From the NCBI GenBank assembly GCA_002687025.1, contig NYZG01000293.1:1-8435 (forward strand): a stretch of 8,435 bases of DNA. The letters run 5' to 3'. Below are positions 5,828 through 8,435 of the stretch, piece by piece. This DNA is from Candidatus Poribacteria bacterium. GTDB lineage: Bacteria > Poribacteria > WGA-4E > GCA-2687025. The notes under the pieces are model-generated. The model was not told the origin of the DNA and ran no database searches. It saw only the letters and a program-made list of their open reading frames with translations. Position numbers and translations under genes: made by a program. How positions within the stretch are numbered: position 1 is the first letter of the stretch; every line of letters begins with the position of its first letter.

Positions 5828-7752
5828 CGCAGGCTGTCGATCGGCGTCGGCGCGAGGTCGTCCGCCGGCTCGAACTCGAGCACGCGCGCGTAGAAGTACT
5901 GCTCAGCGTCGAGCGCGGCGGCGATGTTCTCCGCCCGATGGAAGCCGTGTCCTTCGCCCTCGAACGCCACGTACGCCACCGGGATGCCCTTATCCCGCAG
6001 GATGTCCACCATCCGCTCCGCCTGGTTGGGAGGCACGACCTTATCATCGAGGCCCTGCAAGAAGATCACCGGGCACGACAGCCGGTCGGCGGAGTGGATG
6101 GGCGATCTTTCCGCATAGATGTCCTCCGCTTCGGGATACGGGCCGATCAGGCGGTCCAGGTACCGCGCCTCGAATTTGTGCGTGTCGTGGGCTAGCGCGG
6201 CGAGGTCGCTGATGCCGTAACGGCTACATCCGACGCGGAACACATCGCGGAAAGTCAGCGCTGCCAGCGTGCTGTATCCGCCCGCGCTGCCACCCCGGAT
6301 GATGAACCGGTCGCCGTCGGCGCGGCCGATGTCGGCCATGTGGCGCGCGCCGTTGACGCAGTCGTCAACGTCCACGATGCCCCACGCGTCTCTGAGCCGC
6401 TCGCGATACTCGCGTCCGTAGCCGGTGCTGCCGCCGTAGTTCACGTCCAGGACCGCGTATCCGCGTGTCGTCCAGTACTGGACAGAAGGGCTGTACGTGT
6501 CCGTCGTGGCACTCGTGGGGCCGCCGTGGATGATGACGATGAGCGGCGGCGCCTCGTCTTCGGGCGCTTCGTAATCCGCGTTTGCCGGGGCGTAGAAGTA
6601 CGCGTGCGCCTCCTTGCCACCTTCCGTCGGGAAGCGGATCGCTTCGGGGGCGGACACCATGCCCGGCGCGGGAGCGTCGTCACGGGACGCGCGGACGACC
6701 TGCGAGGCCGCAGTCGCAAGGTCCAGGACGACGAGGCTGTCCGCCTGTGACGGCGATGCGCCCCGGAAGACCACGAAGCCATCTCCCGCCCGCAACCCCG
6801 CGATCTGCGTGTACGGGACGCGCATCTCGTGGCGCTCACGCGAATCGACGTCCAGGCGAAGCAGCGTCCATCGCCCGTCGCGCGTGTACGAACACACGAT
6901 ATCCATGTCGGAGACGACCGCGTATGTGGACATGCCGAACACCCACTGGGGCCTGCCGAATTCCGCGTCCATGTTCAGCAGATGCTCGTCCGCGCCGGCG
7001 CGATGCCGATACAAGTTCCACCAACCCGTGCGGTCGGAGACGAAGTACAGGTCGCCAGACGGCGACCACTCGGGCTGAAAGACCGATTCGTCATCGCCGC
7101 CCGCCACGCGACGCGTCCCCGCGGGCCGGCCGTCGGCGTCGAGGTCCGCGACCCACAGCGTCGTGCCGTCCCAAGGCATGTTCGGGTGATCCCACGTCAG
7201 CCACGCGAGACGGCCGCCGCAGGGACTCACGCGCGGCGATGACACGAAGTCATGCTCGCACGGGAACAGGATCGGCTCGCCGGACCCTCCCGCGTCAATG
7301 CTAACGAGCCGCGTTTCCGGCTCGCCGGCGCCGGTATGGTCCTCACGGACGCAGACGATGCGTCCGCGCGCCGCGTCGTACGTGGCGTCTGCGTATCGGC
7401 ATGGCCCAGGCGGCGTGATGGCTACCGGGGGGCCGCCCTGCTCAAGTCGGTACAGCCGCTGGTCGTCGTCTTGGGAGAAGTACACGACCTCGTCGTGGGC
7501 CAGGAAGTCGCCGCCTCCGTATTCGTGCGCGCGCGTGCGGACGTTCCACGGCGCGTCCGTGACGTCGTCGATGGGGCCGTCGGTCGTGCGCCGGACCAAG
7601 ACGCACCGACCGGCGTCGGCGGGTCGCCTCTCGACCCAGTAGATGTCGGAGCCGTCCACGCCGATCTGACCGATGCTGATCCCCGCCGACGCCACCGCCT
7701 CGGACGTCACCGGGGACGGCCACTCTCCGTAGGGCCTGACGGTCTTCGACAT
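5821..7752 (-). CDS. S9 family (prolyl oligopeptidase-like) serine peptidase
   Basis: A 643-residue protein with the two-part layout of S9 peptidases. An N-terminal beta-propeller region (about 1-370) has repeated blade-like sequences, for example SVFQPEWSPSGDLYFVSDRTG at 223-243. The C-terminal alpha/beta-hydrolase domain has IIHGGPTS (407-414), nucleophile S489 in GGSAGGYS, acid D570 in GLDDKVVPP and H602 in GEGHGFH. All three catalytic residues are present, so it should be an active peptidase or acyl-aminoacyl hydrolase acting on short peptides. There is no signal peptide or membrane segment, so it is probably cytoplasmic. ATG 7752 has GAGGAG a few bases upstream and the protein starts close to the propeller, so no N-terminal extension is expected. 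It follows the dioxygenase gene by 27 nt, probably in one operon. The substrate is unknown. Confidence 0.93.
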   Translation of the reverse strand: MSKTVRPYGEWPSPVTSEAVASAGISIGQIGVDGSDIYWVERRPADAGRCVLVRRTTDGPIDDVTDAPWNVRTRAHEYGGGDFLAHDEVVYFSQDDDQRLYRLEQGGPPVAITPPGPCRYADATYDAARGRIVCVREDHTGAGEPETRLVSIDAGGSGEPILFPCEHDFVSSPRVSPCGGRLAWLTWDHPNMPWDGTTLWVADLDADGRPAGTRRVAGGDDESVFQPEWSPSGDLYFVSDRTGWWNLYRHRAGADEHLLNMDAEFGRPQWVFGMSTYAVVSDMDIVCSYTRDGRWTLLRLDVDSRERHEMRVPYTQIAGLRAGDGFVVFRGASPSQADSLVVLDLATAASQVVRASRDDAPAPGMVSAPEAIRFPTEGGKEAHAYFYAPANADYEAPEDEAPPLIVIIHGGPTSATTDTYSPSVQYWTTRGYAVLDVNYGGSTGYGREYRERLRDAWGIVDVDDCVNGARHMADIGRADGDRFIIRGGSAGGYSTLAALTFRDVFRVGCSRYGISDLAALAHDTHKFEARYLDRLIGPYPEAEDIYAERSPIHSADRLSCPVIFLQGLDDKVVPPNQAERMVDILRDKGIPVAYVAFEGEGHGFHRAENIAAALDAEQYFYARVLEFEPADDLAPTPIDSLRD

Positions 7753-7779
7753 GCTCTCCTCGCTCGACAGACGGACGTC

Positions 7780-8435
7780 CTACGCCACGCCGAGGCGCGC
7801 CTTCTGCTCCTCGAGCATCTTGCGCTGTATCTGCTCGCGCTTGGGGTGCACGCGCTCGCGCTCGGCCGTCGGCGCCCAGTCGAGGTGGTCCACGTCCAGC
7901 GCCTCGAGCACAGCGCGCTCGACGAGCGAGTAGTCGGACGCGTCCTCGCGATGGAAGTTCATCGGCTCGGCCAGCCTGACCGCCGGGTTCGTGATGAATC
8001 GCGGAATCCCCGACGGGTTCTGCGACCCGGCGTGCAGGACATATGGGTGGATGATGGCGACATCGCCCGTCTCGCCGGTGAGCTCGGCGAAGTCCGAGCA
8101 CTCCCCGATGAGCTGTCCGAAATGCGTCTCCTGCGGCAGGCATCCCTCCTGCCGGTCGACGAGGAACTTCGCGATGGGCTTCACCGAGTCGCACGCGACG
8201 AACGTCCCCCCGCTCTGCGCCTTGATGTCGGACCAGATGACGATGATGAGCAGGCCCTGCTCCGGGGTGTCGAGGAAGTGCTTGAACCAGTCGCCGTCCT
8301 TGTGCCAGCCGCCGACCTCTGCCGACGGGGGCTCCCACTCGCAGGTCGGGTCGGGGTCGGCCTCACCGCCCGGGGGGAGCTCGTCGCAGGGGGACGGCTC
8401 GGGGTCGCCGTCGCAGTCGGTGTCGACGCCGTCGC
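7780..8435 (-). CDS. Phytanoyl-CoA dioxygenase (PhyH) family protein, C-terminal part (5' end beyond window)
   Basis: The frame enters from the right edge and ends at TAG 7782-7780, showing 217 residues. It has the Fe(II)/2-oxoglutarate dioxygenase hallmarks: the iron-binding HxD in GGWHKDGDWF (H44 and D46 of the visible part), the core strand IVIWSDIKAQSGGTF, GTFVACDSVKPI, the distal iron ligand H134 in HPYVLHAGSQN, and R145 in PRFITN as the likely 2-oxoglutarate anchor. An internal GTG at 8184 is not the start, because the iron-binding motif lies upstream of it. The family hydroxylates small molecules or acyl-CoAs; the substrate here is not determinable. The first 31 visible residues are odd, acidic and Pro/Cys-containing, beginning DGVDTDCDGDPEP. 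The peptidase gene follows after 27 nt. Confidence 0.88.
   Translation of the reverse strand, partial: DGVDTDCDGDPEPSPCDELPPGGEADPDPTCEWEPPSAEVGGWHKDGDWFKHFLDTPEQGLLIIVIWSDIKAQSGGTFVACDSVKPIAKFLVDRQEGCLPQETHFGQLIGECSDFAELTGETGDVAIIHPYVLHAGSQNPSGIPRFITNPAVRLAEPMNFHREDASDYSLVERAVLEALDVDHLDWAPTAERERVHPKREQIQRKMLEEQKARLGVA

Noticed and set aside
6505..6525. TGGCACT-type sigma-54-like half element inside the peptidase gene (plus strand)
   Set aside because: The -12 part (GGGC) lacks TT, no plus-strand gene follows, and it lies within coding sequence.
8182..8184. GTG as start of a 134-residue protein
   Set aside because: The same frame stays open upstream and contains the HxD iron-binding motif (H44, D46), so this is an internal codon of the PhyH gene.
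7442..8338. Minus-strand open frame of about 300 codons spanning the dioxygenase-peptidase junction
   Set aside because: It is out of frame with both genes and Arg/Gly-rich; the PhyH motifs and S9 start lie in the other frames.

Overview
The window is high-GC bacterial DNA. Every gene I can support reads leftward, on the minus strand. A sigma-54-type regulator, a membrane-anchored histidine kinase and a lipoprotein signal point to a Gram-negative organism. The combination of a phytanoyl-CoA-dioxygenase-like protein, an S9 peptidase and an NtrC-type two-component pair would fit a poorly sampled environmental lineage (for example Latescibacterota, Poribacteria or Planctomycetota-like). That placement is only a guess. 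No tRNA, rRNA, CRISPR array or insertion sequence was seen.

In the order of transcription (right to left): (1) the C-terminal part of a PhyH-family Fe(II)/2-oxoglutarate dioxygenase (7780-8435), cut by the window edge, with an odd acidic, Cys-containing stretch at the edge; (2) an S9 prolyl-oligopeptidase-family serine hydrolase (5821-7752), 27 nt downstream and probably co-transcribed; (3) a membrane sensor histidine kinase (3951-5723); (4) its NtrC-family sigma-54-activating response regulator (2599-3948), 2 nt after the kinase stop; (5) a predicted lipoprotein with four internal repeats (1650-2429), with a terminator-like hairpin after it (1564-1593); (6) a small protein with three predicted membrane segments (982-1386); (7) about 700 nt with no gene I can support; (8) the N-terminal part of a uracil-DNA-glycosylase-like Fe-S protein (1-278), running off the left edge.

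The most interesting unit is genes 3-5. The lipoprotein gene is preceded by a full match to the sigma-54 -24/-12 consensus (TGGCACG-N4-TTGCT, minus strand 2522-2507). A symmetric cluster of four TCGA half-sites lies about 70 bp further upstream, overlapping the regulator's stop codon, where an enhancer for an NtrC-type activator would be expected. The regulator encoded directly upstream has the receiver aspartate, AAA+ motifs, GAYTGA loop and Fis-type HTH needed to use such a promoter. The simplest reading is a compact envelope-sensing circuit: kinase, sigma-54 activator, then a sigma-54-dependent lipoprotein. The architecture resembles ZraSR/ZraP, but the output protein is unrelated in sequence: an A-B-A'-B' array of about 28-residue modules joined by Arg/Pro/acidic linkers. 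The inducing signal and the lipoprotein's function cannot be read from the sequence.
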